Assembly (NCBI RefSeq): GCF_013033965.1
Contig: NZ_WQFE01000008.1
Coordinates: 124,001-188,000 of the forward strand
DNA: 64,000 nucleotides
Direction: 5' to 3'
From: Ruegeria atlantica
Lineage (GTDB): Bacteria; Pseudomonadota; Alphaproteobacteria; Rhodobacterales; Rhodobacteraceae
Part shown: positions 32,411-41,855 of the stretch, one piece after another
How positions within the stretch are numbered: position 1 is the first letter of the stretch
Layout of the letters: each line of letters starts with the position of its first letter
Made by a program: the position numbers and the translations under genes
Notes under the pieces: model-generated
Seen by the model: the letters and a program-made list of their open reading frames with translations, nothing else
Database searches by the model: none
Told to the model about the DNA's origin: nothing

Positions 32411-34630
32411 TCAGTAATTGTACTTGTAGGAATATGTTCCAAGATCACGTGCCGCTGCGTCGCCACGGCGCACCATAGTCATAACGGTACCAAATACCGG
32501 CTCACCGTTTTCCTCAAGCCGTATGATCGAGTTTCGAACGACCTTGGAAGGGGTTTTGCCGCTGCGCACCGTGAAAATCGTTGTATCGACATGCTTGGTT
32601 AGCAATACCGCGTCGGACAAATGCAAGACGGGCGGCGCGTTGACGACCACGACATCGTAACGCGAGCGCATACGGCTCAATAAACCGGTAAACAAATTGG
32701 ATGACAACAGATCGGCTGCATTGGCGCTTTCTACCGAAGGCGAAATCACGTCGACACCCGCCAGTTCAGAATGAACTGGCAAGTCTTTCAGCTTTTCCTC
32801 TCCGCTAAGATAGCCAGCCAAACAAGCACCCTGGGAAGGCAGGGCCAATGCCTTGCGCACATCGGGATGGCGCAAATCCGCATCCAACAACAACACCGAA
32901 GAGCTGGTTGTGCTTATCGTCCGCGCCAATGCGCAACATAGCGATGACTTCCCCTCAGCAGGAAGAGAAGACGTCACCATTATTACTTTGGGCTGGCGTG
33001 TTTTACCAAGCCCAAAAAGGCAGGTACGAATGGTTCGTACATTCTCCATGAACGATGAATGTTCAGCACCAGACAGTTCATTGCGCAGCCATTTATACTT
33101 GTGGCCAAAGTGGTGGACATAAGGAAGCAAGGCCAGATTACGGCGGTGGGTAAGCTCCTGTAATTCGTTGGCCGTGTTGACTGGCGCGCGGATCAGGTTG
33201 CGCAGGAAAACAAACCCGATAGCAGCAGACAAACCGAACACGAAAGCAACGATGATATGAAGCGTTTTGCGCGGCCCGGACGGGACCGTCGGCACCTCGG
33301 CTCGGCCAATTACCCGCGCCTCAGGCAATTGAAAGTCTGCCTGCGCGCTGGTTTCCTTGAAGCGGGACAAGAAGTTCTCGTATACCAGCCGCGTTGCGTT
33401 TGCCGCGCGTTCCAACTGGCTCAGCCGAACCGACGCCTTGGCCAGTGAATCTGCACGCACAGAAACTACAGCGATTTGCTCGCGCAATGCATTCTCGCGA
33501 TTTGTGGTCACGATAACCTCGCCCCGCATTTCTTCGATGCGCCGCTGCAACTCGGTGTCGATCGTTCTGTTTATGTTTGCGATCTGGGCTTTGATACGCA
33601 CCATGTCAGGGTGCTTGCGACCCAGCGTACTGGCCAATTGCGCTTGGGATGCTGTCAGTTCCGCCCGTTGCCGAATTAGCGTCTCCAAAAGCGGTGAAGT
33701 CACCACATCGGACACCGCCTGCAAACCGCCGTTTGTCTGCAACGCCTCTACCTGCGTCAGTCGGACTTCGGCATCTGCGCGTTCTGTTGCACTGCCGACC
33801 AGCCTGGTGTTGAGCTCGGCAAGAAGTTGATTGATGTTTTCTTCGTTGCCATCGGCGATGTCGATCATCTCTGCCTTGAAATCAACAACCGCGGCGTCGG
33901 CGGCTTCCAACTGGCCACTCAGTTCAGCCAGCCTGTCAGACAGCCAGGAATTGGCGCGCAGCGTTGCGTTCAATTTCGCATCAAGCTGACTCTCTATGTA
34001 TTGATTGGCGATCGCATTCGCGACGTCGGCGGCTAAAACGGGGTTGGTGTTCTGGAAGCTGATCCCAATCGCATACGAAACGCCGATCTGCTTGACCGTA
34101 AGATCCTGACGCAATTCATCAATGACCAACGAACGCAGCATATCCTCGGACATAGTAGCCGCCTTGACATGAGCGGGGTCGTCCCCCCGAATAAGGCGTT
34201 TCGCCAATGAAAATAGATCTTCGCGGCGCGGCAGACGCGGGTCGTATTGGGGATGGTTCAAAAGGCCCAGTTCATCGACAACTTCACCAATCAGAACATT
34301 CGACCGGATAGTCACGACCTCACCAGCCAGAACAGAACTGTTGATGCTGAGATCTGAAACCACTTCTTCCGCGGGAGAGATGCTTTCCTCGCGGGTGTCG
34401 AGAATGACTTGCGAATAGGCCGTGTAAACCGAAGGAACAAACAGCAGGTAGATATACATTGCGATCACGCAACCAATCGCAACCGCCGAAATCAAACGTG
34501 CGTTCACCCGCAATATCGTGAACAGGTACATCACGTCGATGGGCTGATACGCGAAAAAGCCGGGATCGACTTTGGTGTGTGTCTCAGCTTCGTGCGCCGC
34601 AGATTGGGCCGGATTTCTGCGTAGGTTCAT
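32411..34630 (-). CDS. Wzc-like polysaccharide co-polymerase / BY-kinase
   Basis: Protein of 739 residues: a Wzz domain with membrane helices near 47-68 and 450-472 flanking a long periplasmic coiled-coil region, a 'PVTVPSGPRKTL'-type proline-rich turn before the second helix, and a C-terminal BY-kinase. The kinase has Walker A 'SSLPAEGKSSLCCALAR', Walker A' 'VLLLDADLRHPDVRKAL' and a tyrosine-rich tail ending 'YSYKYNY'. The Walker B text reads 'VVVVNAPPV', with Asn where the family normally has Asp (I read codon AAC), so kinase activity may be weakened. It controls chain length and export with Wza. The start overlaps the wza-like stop as ATGA. Confidence 0.88.
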   Translation of the reverse strand: MNLRRNPAQSAAHEAETHTKVDPGFFAYQPIDVMYLFTILRVNARLISAVAIGCVIAMYIYLLFVPSVYTAYSQVILDTREESISPAEEVVSDLSINSSVLAGEVVTIRSNVLIGEVVDELGLLNHPQYDPRLPRREDLFSLAKRLIRGDDPAHVKAATMSEDMLRSLVIDELRQDLTVKQIGVSYAIGISFQNTNPVLAADVANAIANQYIESQLDAKLNATLRANSWLSDRLAELSGQLEAADAAVVDFKAEMIDIADGNEENINQLLAELNTRLVGSATERADAEVRLTQVEALQTNGGLQAVSDVVTSPLLETLIRQRAELTASQAQLASTLGRKHPDMVRIKAQIANINRTIDTELQRRIEEMRGEVIVTTNRENALREQIAVVSVRADSLAKASVRLSQLERAANATRLVYENFLSRFKETSAQADFQLPEARVIGRAEVPTVPSGPRKTLHIIVAFVFGLSAAIGFVFLRNLIRAPVNTANELQELTHRRNLALLPYVHHFGHKYKWLRNELSGAEHSSFMENVRTIRTCLFGLGKTRQPKVIMVTSSLPAEGKSSLCCALARTISTTSSSVLLLDADLRHPDVRKALALPSQGACLAGYLSGEEKLKDLPVHSELAGVDVISPSVESANAADLLSSNLFTGLLSRMRSRYDVVVVNAPPVLHLSDAVLLTKHVDTTIFTVRSGKTPSKVVRNSIIRLEENGEPVFGTVMTMVRRGDAAARDLGTYSYKYNY

Positions 34631-35928
34631 TGGGCATCACCCAGCATTTCCGGTGGCCTCATCACGATAACCAGCAGATCACCCGGAGACAGTTCATCAT
34701 CGGGCTCAAGGCGCAGCTTCCGAACTCCACCACTTTCGCGTCGCCGGACCTGGTATTCCAACAAAACTTCAGTCTCCAATCCCGAGGCGGCTGCCACCCA
34801 TTGGTCCAGCAGGGCCAGACGATCTTCAATCGATTCCCGATTTGAAATCAGCTTGTTGATCTCATTCCAATATCTCTGCGTTTCTGTCAGACGCCGCTGC
34901 TCCAGATCAGAATCGAACTGAGACAACCGCCCTTCCAGTGAGGCACGCTCCATCATCGCCTCTGACTGTCTCTCGCGTTGGTCCAACAGGTCGCTTTGAG
35001 CGCGCGAGACACTCAGTTCGAAGCGCCTTACGTCAAACTTTGGGATCAGACCGCGCCCAGCAAGGTCAAGCATTCTCGTCAACTCAAGCTTCGAAACACT
35101 CACGATTTGGCGTTGAACTTTTTCGCGCTCCTGCATGATCGAAACCTGGTTCTCTGCCTCGGCAAGAGCTTGCGTCAACGAGGTGCGCTGTGTGGTGGCG
35201 TTTTGCGTTTCAATAGCAATGACCTGATCTTCACTTGCCTTGTGCTCTTCAAATAGTTCGCGATTCACACCGGGGCGCAAATCCGGAGGGAGATTGGCCC
35301 AGCTGAGGCTGGCTTCTCCTTTCAACAATGCCTGCGCACGGGCATATTGCGCTGCAACCAAGGCAAGGTCGTATTCAAGGCTGTTCAACATCCCCTTCAG
35401 GTTGCGCCGCTCAAGAACACGAGCCTCTTCGTTGTTTGCGGAAATCGATGGCCCGCCGGCCATTCCGACGGCCTGCTCAGCCGTCATGAAAGGTTGGTAA
35501 TCGAAATTTCCCGGGTCTCGAACATCGCCTAAAACGGAAATCGGTCGGAAACTGGCGATGGACAATTCGACCGAGGGGTTTACAAAAATTTCGCGCTGCA
35601 CATAAGTCCGCTGGATCAAGTCCCGCGCCTCGCCAACTGCGATAGACGCAACCTGCAAACCGCCGATGAATGGCAACTGCACCTCGCCATCGCGCCCTAC
35701 AGTGAAACGTTGCGGCGGATCGTTATCATCGAGAATATCAAGCTCAAGCTCGTCTCCGACATGGATCAGATAGCCATCCGGAGTAGTGGCTTGGGCACTG
35801 CCCACAACCATCGCTGCGCTGGTGAAAAAGGAAACCACGCAAACGCCACGCACGACATTTCGCGCTGCGGCCAAATTAAAACCCTCAAGCCAACTCATCG
35901 AATCGCTTACAACTAAATAACAACGCAT
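34627..35928 (-). CDS. Wza-like outer-membrane polysaccharide export protein
   Basis: Protein of 433 residues. After an N-terminal hydrophobic leader ending near 'GSAQATTPDG' come the polysaccharide export domain ('LIHVGDELELDILDDND', 'FTVGRDGEVQLPFIGGLQV', 'EARDLIQRTYV'), an SLBB-type domain ('ISVLGDVRDPGNFDYQPF', 'TAEQAVGMAGGPS') and a long coiled-coil of about 180 residues. It ends in a second SLBB-like piece ('LRLEPDDELSPGDLLVIVM'). No lipobox Cys is evident after the leader. The coiled-coil suggests a fused periplasmic adaptor, as in ExoF-type proteins of rhizobia and roseobacters. Start is ATG 35928 or ATG 35898, and the shorter form gives a neater signal peptide. It is the first gene of the wza-wzc-GT4 operon. 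Confidence 0.85.
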   Translation of the reverse strand: MRCYLVVSDSMSWLEGFNLAAARNVVRGVCVVSFFTSAAMVVGSAQATTPDGYLIHVGDELELDILDDNDPPQRFTVGRDGEVQLPFIGGLQVASIAVGEARDLIQRTYVQREIFVNPSVELSIASFRPISVLGDVRDPGNFDYQPFMTAEQAVGMAGGPSISANNEEARVLERRNLKGMLNSLEYDLALVAAQYARAQALLKGEASLSWANLPPDLRPGVNRELFEEHKASEDQVIAIETQNATTQRTSLTQALAEAENQVSIMQEREKVQRQIVSVSKLELTRMLDLAGRGLIPKFDVRRFELSVSRAQSDLLDQRERQSEAMMERASLEGRLSQFDSDLEQRRLTETQRYWNEINKLISNRESIEDRLALLDQWVAAASGLETEVLLEYQVRRRESGGVRKLRLEPDDELSPGDLLVIVMRPPEMLGDAQ

Positions 35929-36185
35929 TCATGATACCGATTTATTGCGGTCTGTCAGGATCGATTTGCCTGCCTAAAACACCAGATCGCGTGGCAGCCC
36001 CCCGACTAGAGGGTCTTTTTGGGCCGGTTTTATTTGACTTGAGTGAGCCCGGCGGAGAAACTCTTCCTCAGTTATGAGTGACCGCATTTGCCCGGTTCGC
36101 AGCACGCTGGAAAGTTTGATCAGCTAACGCCTGCGACGATTATTCTTCCGTGTCCGGGGCAATGGGTTCTGCGGAGTGTTTTACG
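35929..36185. promoter_or_regulatory. Divergent control region between export operon and C-PCP-TE operon
   Basis: 257 bases separate the divergent wza-like and C-PCP-TE genes and must contain both promoters, so the polysaccharide-export and peptide operons may be co-regulated from here. I see no clear palindromic operator. GGAG at about 36172 is the likely ribosome site of the C-PCP-TE gene. Confidence 0.45.
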
Positions 36186-38681
36186 ATGAAAGCATTGCAA
36201 CAGCAGCAGATTATTGGAACGTTTCCAACGTCCGTTACCCAAAAACGGTGCTGGTTCATGGAACAGATTCACCCCGGAAATAAGGGGTTGAATTTGGCCG
36301 TTCGTTGGGAATTGCGCGGGCCGGTGACAAGCGACATTGTTCAGGCAGCATTTCAAAACATCGTAGATCGCCACGAGATCCTACGCACTCGCTTCGTCGA
36401 AAAAGACGGCGAACCTTTGCAAGAGGTTGTCGCTCAGGTCGATTTTAAACTCGACCTCGTCGACATACGAAATGTGCCGGTAGAAAGCCGGGCCGCGCGA
36501 ATTGACTCGATTGCGATTGCGCATGCTGAGGAACCATTCGACCTGTCGAAGCCATGTTTGTTTCGCGTTGCGATGGTGCCGATCGACTCTGAATGTGCCG
36601 CTTTGTTGATTTCAGTGCACAACAGCGTGTTTGACGGGTTCTCGATCGGTGTGCTTGGTCATGAGTTGGGAACCAATCTTCAGGCTATTTTGGCAGGGGC
36701 AGAGCCTGAACTACCGGACCTGGCCCTGCAATACGGTGACTATTCGATGTGGCTTGCGGACTACGAAGCAAGCGGCGCAATGGAGGAGGAAAAGGACTAT
36801 TGGCAGAGCACCCTGCGCGGGATGGAGTATTTTGAACTGCCGCTTGATCGTCCGCGCGTAGCCGCCGAGCCCAATAACAAATCGCTGGCAACCGACCTGC
36901 CCTTCGACTTCGAGGCCAACCTCGCGGAAACCGCGAAGGAACTGGAAACCTCGGTCTTTGCGCTGGGTGTGTCGGCATTCAGCATCGCGCTAGAGCGGTT
37001 TTCCGGACGCAGCGACGTCAGCTTTGCCATACAGGTAGCCGGTCGGATGGAAGTTGATCTTGAGCCGTTGATCGGGATTTTCACCAACCCGGTTGTCATG
37101 CGAACCGAAGTGGATGCGGACACGTCCCTGGTCGACCACAGCAGGTCCATCCGCGATATCGTGAATGGTGCTCTTGCCCATCAAACGCTGCCCTTTGATA
37201 AGCTGGTACAAACACTGAACCCGCCTCGGGATCCACTGAAGATTCCTTTGGTTTCAATCATGTTCAACCTTCAGCGCGCATTTTTGAATGAACGCGCCTA
37301 TGGCGATGTTGAACTGGTTTCGGTTCAATCACATTCACCTGGCACATTGTACGATCTCAACGTCAACATCGTCGGACGCAACTCGGGCTGGCGTATGGTC
37401 GTCGACTACAACGGGAACCTGTTTGACGAAGCCACGATTCAGGATTTTTCAAACCTTCTGTTAGAGGTTTTTCACACTCTGATGCATCGCGACAATGCGC
37501 CTATTGCGGGTATCGCGCCTGTATGTTCGCCCCAGAACAACCCTGAACCTTTAAAAATTGACGTCCCAACATCCATTGTAAAACCAGTGCAACCGCCGAG
37601 CAGGATCAAACCTCGGCTCGCGGCGCTGTGGTCTGATATTCTGGCACTGCCTGTTGAACAGGTGGACGGCGATTTCTTTGATATGGGCGGGTATTCCGTG
37701 CTGGCGTTGCAAATGCTTTCGCGCGTTGGTGAAACGTTCGGTACCCGACCCACATTGCATGCGTTTCTGAATGATCCGACATTGGACGGTTTAACCGGCA
37801 TGCTGGGTCAGATCGAACCAACTATGGAGCACTACGACCCCCCTCCATCCGGACAGGAAGTCAATGGCATCTGGGAAATGGCCGAGCTAAAGCCATCCAC
37901 AGAATCGGCACCGGTTCTGCTGACCGTCAACCAGCCGTTTCTCTATCATTCTTTGGGCGCCGAAATTTATTCAGATTGCGCTGTCGCGAACTTGGGTATC
38001 GCCCATCGGGCGCAGCTAATGAACTTGGCTAAGTCAGGGTTTGATCCCGCAATTGAAATCGCCGCCTCGCTTGTTCAGAGCCGTTATGGCGGACGTGAGA
38101 TTCTACTCTGTGGTTTGTGTGTGGATGGACGTGTCGCGCTTAGATTGGCGCAACAGCTGCAGGTATTGGGTGAATCTGTGCGCTGCGTTGCTATGATAGA
38201 CACCTGGGCTCCGGGCGCGGTTCACCAGTTTTCCGGGCTCCAACGCACGCGCGACAAATGGGTCATTCGAATACGCCGGTTTCGGTACTATCTGGGTCTC
38301 AGATGGCGCGGAGAAATCGGAACGGCGGATTTGCTTGGCCAGTATAATTTCGCCCAACGCATCCTGTCGCCACTGAAACTCGTACCGACCAAAACCAGCA
38401 CCGCTGAACTGGTAGATGACACCGTCGATGTGTTGGTGGAATTGACTCGTTTTTATCGGTTTCAGCCTTTCCGGGGAGAAGCCGTCCTTTTCACAACTCG
38501 GTCTCAGGCCATGGTTCCCAAGGACGGTGTCCTGGGGTGGTCGGATCTGCTGCCGGCTGATACTGCGGTCTATCCGGTAAATGGCTGGCATGGCGATTCC
38601 TTGATGCGTTCCGGATTTAGCCGGATTTCCGAAGTACTGGACGCAAAAGCGCATCGGTTGGAGAGCAGCCGTGCGGGTTAA
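36186..38681 (+). CDS. Stand-alone NRPS module C-PCP-TE without adenylation domain
   Basis: Protein of 831 residues. The condensation domain covers about 10-440, with 'SVTQKRCWFMEQIHPGNKGL' at its start. Its HHxxxDG motif reads HNSVFDG (residues 145-151), so the second, catalytic His is Asn. A peptidyl-carrier domain follows with Ser504 in 'DFFDMGGYSVLALQML'. A thioesterase domain ends the chain. Its nucleophile elbow reads 'CGLCVDGRVAL', giving Cys645 in place of Ser, with Asp672 in 'AMIDTWAPG' and His802 in 'NGWHGDSL' completing a plausible triad. No adenylation domain is present, so its carrier must be loaded in trans or act only as a transfer station. I start at ATG 36186. A GTG 36 bases upstream is possible. 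The next gene overlaps by 11 bases. Confidence 0.85.
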   Translation: MKALQQQQIIGTFPTSVTQKRCWFMEQIHPGNKGLNLAVRWELRGPVTSDIVQAAFQNIVDRHEILRTRFVEKDGEPLQEVVAQVDFKLDLVDIRNVPVESRAARIDSIAIAHAEEPFDLSKPCLFRVAMVPIDSECAALLISVHNSVFDGFSIGVLGHELGTNLQAILAGAEPELPDLALQYGDYSMWLADYEASGAMEEEKDYWQSTLRGMEYFELPLDRPRVAAEPNNKSLATDLPFDFEANLAETAKELETSVFALGVSAFSIALERFSGRSDVSFAIQVAGRMEVDLEPLIGIFTNPVVMRTEVDADTSLVDHSRSIRDIVNGALAHQTLPFDKLVQTLNPPRDPLKIPLVSIMFNLQRAFLNERAYGDVELVSVQSHSPGTLYDLNVNIVGRNSGWRMVVDYNGNLFDEATIQDFSNLLLEVFHTLMHRDNAPIAGIAPVCSPQNNPEPLKIDVPTSIVKPVQPPSRIKPRLAALWSDILALPVEQVDGDFFDMGGYSVLALQMLSRVGETFGTRPTLHAFLNDPTLDGLTGMLGQIEPTMEHYDPPPSGQEVNGIWEMAELKPSTESAPVLLTVNQPFLYHSLGAEIYSDCAVANLGIAHRAQLMNLAKSGFDPAIEIAASLVQSRYGGREILLCGLCVDGRVALRLAQQLQVLGESVRCVAMIDTWAPGAVHQFSGLQRTRDKWVIRIRRFRYYLGLRWRGEIGTADLLGQYNFAQRILSPLKLVPTKTSTAELVDDTVDVLVELTRFYRFQPFRGEAVLFTTRSQAMVPKDGVLGWSDLLPADTAVYPVNGWHGDSLMRSGFSRISEVLDAKAHRLESSRAG

Positions 38682-40212
38682 ACGGCTGCGGATCGCGATT
38701 GTCACGCCTCAGGAGGGGTTGCGCCTGCAAGACTGGCAAGCGTTGTTGATTGACCGTTTGCGCAGCGATGGGCGCTTTGAGATCACCGGCCAGATCATCG
38801 GAGGGGATAATCGACATGACCCGTCAGGAACGTTTCTGACGCGATTTGTGAAAATCGCCGAAAGCATGATGGCCGCACACCGGATCCTGCCGTACGATAC
38901 TCAATCTGCTGAAGACTACCTTGGTTCTCTGCCTTACACGCAGGACCGGGCAGAACTTGCGCTAGCGCTTGGACCAGTTTCGCTGACGGAATACCAGCTT
39001 GCGCAATTGACGCTTGGCGAATGGTCCCTGACCTATGGCGGAATGGCAGACCCGTTTAACGCGGTCATGGTGTCGGGCGCGACATGCGCCCCGCGGGTCG
39101 AGGTCAACATCCTCACTCGGTCCTATGAGGACCCCACGCTCCGGCTGTGGCGACAAACAAGTTACAACCGCAAGCCAGGTGCCGTTCTGACAGGTGCTTT
39201 TGTCGCCGAGAAATCCGTTTTGTTCATGATGCATGCGCTGGCCGGACTGGCGCAAGACCAGTCGTTGCCAGATGCCGATGATTTGCGCCCGGCTGAAGCC
39301 CAAAAACCGGAATTTGACTCGGCCTGGACTTACGCGGGCAATTTTGCATCTGTTGTCGCGGAAAAGATCAGGTCCGAACGTCTGGCCCGATCCGGCAAAG
39401 CTCGTCACTTTTGGCAGTTGGGAAGCAGCACCGGGCCAATCTCTGGTTTCCACCCACGACACGCCGTCGCCCTACCCCGATCTGCATTTGTAATGGCCGA
39501 CCCGTTCCTGTTCGAGCACGAAGGAAACCGCTGGGTGTTTTATGAGGCGATGAATGCGGATAATCACAACGGCTGGATCGAAGTCGCACGCCTGAACGGG
39601 GATTGCCTGGAACAGCCAGTGACCGCCTTAAAGCGCCCCTATCACCTGTCATTTCCCTTCGTGTTTCGGGACGGGCAGTCCATTTTTATGATGCCGGAAA
39701 CGCAATCCGCACGACGGCTTGAAGTCTGGCGAGCGACCCGGTTTCCGGACGAATGGGAACTGCACGCGACTGCATTCGAGGGACAATATTTGGCTGAATC
39801 CAGCCTGTTTCGCGACAATGACGAACGCTGGTGGTTGTTGACCAACTTGTCCGATCACTATGCTTTCCAGGATCACTCCAGTGAGCTGTACCTCTTTGAA
39901 ATCGACGGGCCGGGCTTGAACAAGATAAAGCCACACCCGGATAACCCAGTCGTGTTTGGATCTGAGTCCGCGCGAAATGCGGGATCGGTGATCCGACAGG
40001 GAAATAGACTATTCCGACCGTCTCAGAACAACAGCCATGGTGTGTACGGCTATGGCCTGAACATCATGGAAATTATGCGGCTGGACGAACACTGTTACGA
40101 AGAACGCCTCGTCCGGCAATTCACGCCCGATGACAGGCCCGGAGTCAGCGGGATGCATCACCTGAGTGTCGTTGGTGACCAGATTGTCATCGACTGGAGC
40201 GGCGCAGAATGA
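38671..40212 (+). CDS. GINT1_N-like beta-propeller protein (putative sugar or formyl transferase partner)
   Basis: Protein of 513 residues. The N-terminal 220 residues resemble a small-molecule or formyl-type transferase fold but show no motif I can name. The C-terminal half carries propeller blades of the type 'FVMADPFLFEHEGNRWVFYE', 'RPYHLSFPFVFRDGQSIFMM', 'RFPDEWELHATAFEGQYLAE' and 'FRDNDERWWLLTN'. This is the text of the N-terminal domain of glucosamine inositolphosphorylceramide transferase 1 (GINT1_N, GH43-like five-bladed fold), found in bacterial polysaccharide loci. The start is GTG 38671 with GGAGAG upstream, overlapping the C-PCP-TE gene by 11 bases. It ends in an ATGA overlap with the glycoside hydrolase gene. 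A role at the glycan/peptide interface is inference. Confidence 0.65.
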   Translation: MRVKRLRIAIVTPQEGLRLQDWQALLIDRLRSDGRFEITGQIIGGDNRHDPSGTFLTRFVKIAESMMAAHRILPYDTQSAEDYLGSLPYTQDRAELALALGPVSLTEYQLAQLTLGEWSLTYGGMADPFNAVMVSGATCAPRVEVNILTRSYEDPTLRLWRQTSYNRKPGAVLTGAFVAEKSVLFMMHALAGLAQDQSLPDADDLRPAEAQKPEFDSAWTYAGNFASVVAEKIRSERLARSGKARHFWQLGSSTGPISGFHPRHAVALPRSAFVMADPFLFEHEGNRWVFYEAMNADNHNGWIEVARLNGDCLEQPVTALKRPYHLSFPFVFRDGQSIFMMPETQSARRLEVWRATRFPDEWELHATAFEGQYLAESSLFRDNDERWWLLTNLSDHYAFQDHSSELYLFEIDGPGLNKIKPHPDNPVVFGSESARNAGSVIRQGNRLFRPSQNNSHGVYGYGLNIMEIMRLDEHCYEERLVRQFTPDDRPGVSGMHHLSVVGDQIVIDWSGAE

Positions 40213-41855
40213 ACTGGCGTGCGATGATCCCCGGACTGTTTCTGGTCACCTCGGCACTTGCCGAGGACATACCGTTTCACCTGGGTGTTCAGACTCATAT
40301 GGAGCAGGGATGGAGCAATTCATCCATCCGCCTAGCCCGAGACATGGGTGCCACGCATTTGCGGGACGAAATCGGTTGGGTCACTGCAGAAAAACAGCCA
40401 GGCGTTTATAGCTTTGACGTGGCCGACAGATACATGCTGCCCATCATCAACCAGGGCATGACCCCTTTGATCGTTGTCACGGACACCCATCCCCTTTACG
40501 ACAACGGTGATACCCCGCACAGCAAAGAAGGTCGCGAGGCAATGGCGGCCTGGATCAGTGCAATCTTCAGCCACTACGGCGTGAACAACGTACAGATCGA
40601 AATCGGCAACGAAGTGAATGCAGATGATTTCGTCAGCGGTCCGTTTACCGAAAACCCACCTGTTTACTTTGCTGCATTGGTTCGTACAATCCGCGACCGG
40701 CTTGATCAGGATCACCCAAAAGCTCGCATCATGTGTTCGGGTTTGAATACAATTGCCATCGGATTTTATCGTGCGTTCTTTCAAGCCGGTGGATTAGATT
40801 CTTGCGATGCGATCTCAGTGCATCCTTACCGTGACAACCCCGATACCCTGCTGATCGAGCTGAGCCGATTGACATCTTTGATGGAGGAATTCGGGCGTGC
40901 TCGACCAATTTATGTGACCGAATTCGGCCACTGGTTCGACGACCCGAACGACGCCCCGGACTATATGGTGAAGATGGTTTCACAACTGGCCGCGTCAGGC
41001 GTCACTGATGCCTACTGGTACGCACTGCTGGATGAGGAATGGTGGCCAAATATGGGCCTGCTGGACGAGAATGCCCGAAACCGCAAACCTGCCGCGGACG
41101 CATTTGAGCTGTTACAGAACACCCTTTTGCCCCTTGGACGTCCCGCCACCCGCGCCACGATAAACACGTCCCATGTGTATGAATTCGGAGATGGAGGGAA
41201 TGGCTTTGTCCTTTGGGGCAGCGGTGCAGAGATCGAAATCTCGGGAACAGCTGACTACTTCGACACGAGAGGTCGGCCGATTGAGGCGATTTCCGCCTTG
41301 TCCGACACACCTGTAGTGATCACAGGGCAAGATCTGGAAGTCCGCTTAATCTCTCCGGGCAATACTGCTGACACTCAGTATCAGTTCAACCAGCCACCTT
41401 GGAGCTACTTTGTGCGGCGGCCCGAAGTTGGGATCGTTCCGTTGGAGGTCATCGACTGGAGATGGCCCAGCTTTCTGGGTGCCCCAGACCTGTCGCCGCT
41501 GAACGTCGGCTTTGACGGCATCACGACGGCACGGTTTGATGACAAACCCTATTCAGTCATTGAACGGTTTACAGCCCAAGCTGCCGGACGGCATACCATC
41601 AACGGCTGGTGGCAGACCGAGACAAAAACAGAACCGTCGCGTTTGTTCATACGCCACAACGATAACGATTTGACGGAAGACGGCATCACGACGGACCGTT
41701 ATTCTCTGCCCGAGCTTGCTCTGGACTTGCAGCCGGGCGATACCATCGACTTTGAAATCGCACCGGCCGGCCCCAATGGTGACAGCTTTACCACGCGGCG
41801 GATCAAGATATCGGGACCAGCTGCTGAAACCTCAGAAACCACCCTATCCGACTAA
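40209..41855 (+). CDS. Exported glycoside hydrolase, PslG/GH39-like
   Basis: Protein of 548 residues with a short signal peptide ('MNWRAMIPGLFLVTSALAED'). The catalytic (beta/alpha)8 barrel covers about 20-310. The clan-A acid/base is Glu135 in 'VQIEIGNEVNADD' and the nucleophile is Glu238 in 'IYVTEFGHWFDD', with 'ISVHPYR' between them. This resembles PslG-type GH39 enzymes that trim or release exopolysaccharide during its export. The C-terminal 240 residues form beta-rich accessory domains. It is the last gene of the three-gene operon starting with C-PCP-TE and begins in an ATGA overlap. Its stop overlaps the convergent megasynthase stop by three bases. Confidence 0.82.
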   Translation: MNWRAMIPGLFLVTSALAEDIPFHLGVQTHMEQGWSNSSIRLARDMGATHLRDEIGWVTAEKQPGVYSFDVADRYMLPIINQGMTPLIVVTDTHPLYDNGDTPHSKEGREAMAAWISAIFSHYGVNNVQIEIGNEVNADDFVSGPFTENPPVYFAALVRTIRDRLDQDHPKARIMCSGLNTIAIGFYRAFFQAGGLDSCDAISVHPYRDNPDTLLIELSRLTSLMEEFGRARPIYVTEFGHWFDDPNDAPDYMVKMVSQLAASGVTDAYWYALLDEEWWPNMGLLDENARNRKPAADAFELLQNTLLPLGRPATRATINTSHVYEFGDGGNGFVLWGSGAEIEISGTADYFDTRGRPIEAISALSDTPVVITGQDLEVRLISPGNTADTQYQFNQPPWSYFVRRPEVGIVPLEVIDWRWPSFLGAPDLSPLNVGFDGITTARFDDKPYSVIERFTAQAAGRHTINGWWQTETKTEPSRLFIRHNDNDLTEDGITTDRYSLPELALDLQPGDTIDFEIAPAGPNGDSFTTRRIKISGPAAETSETTLSD

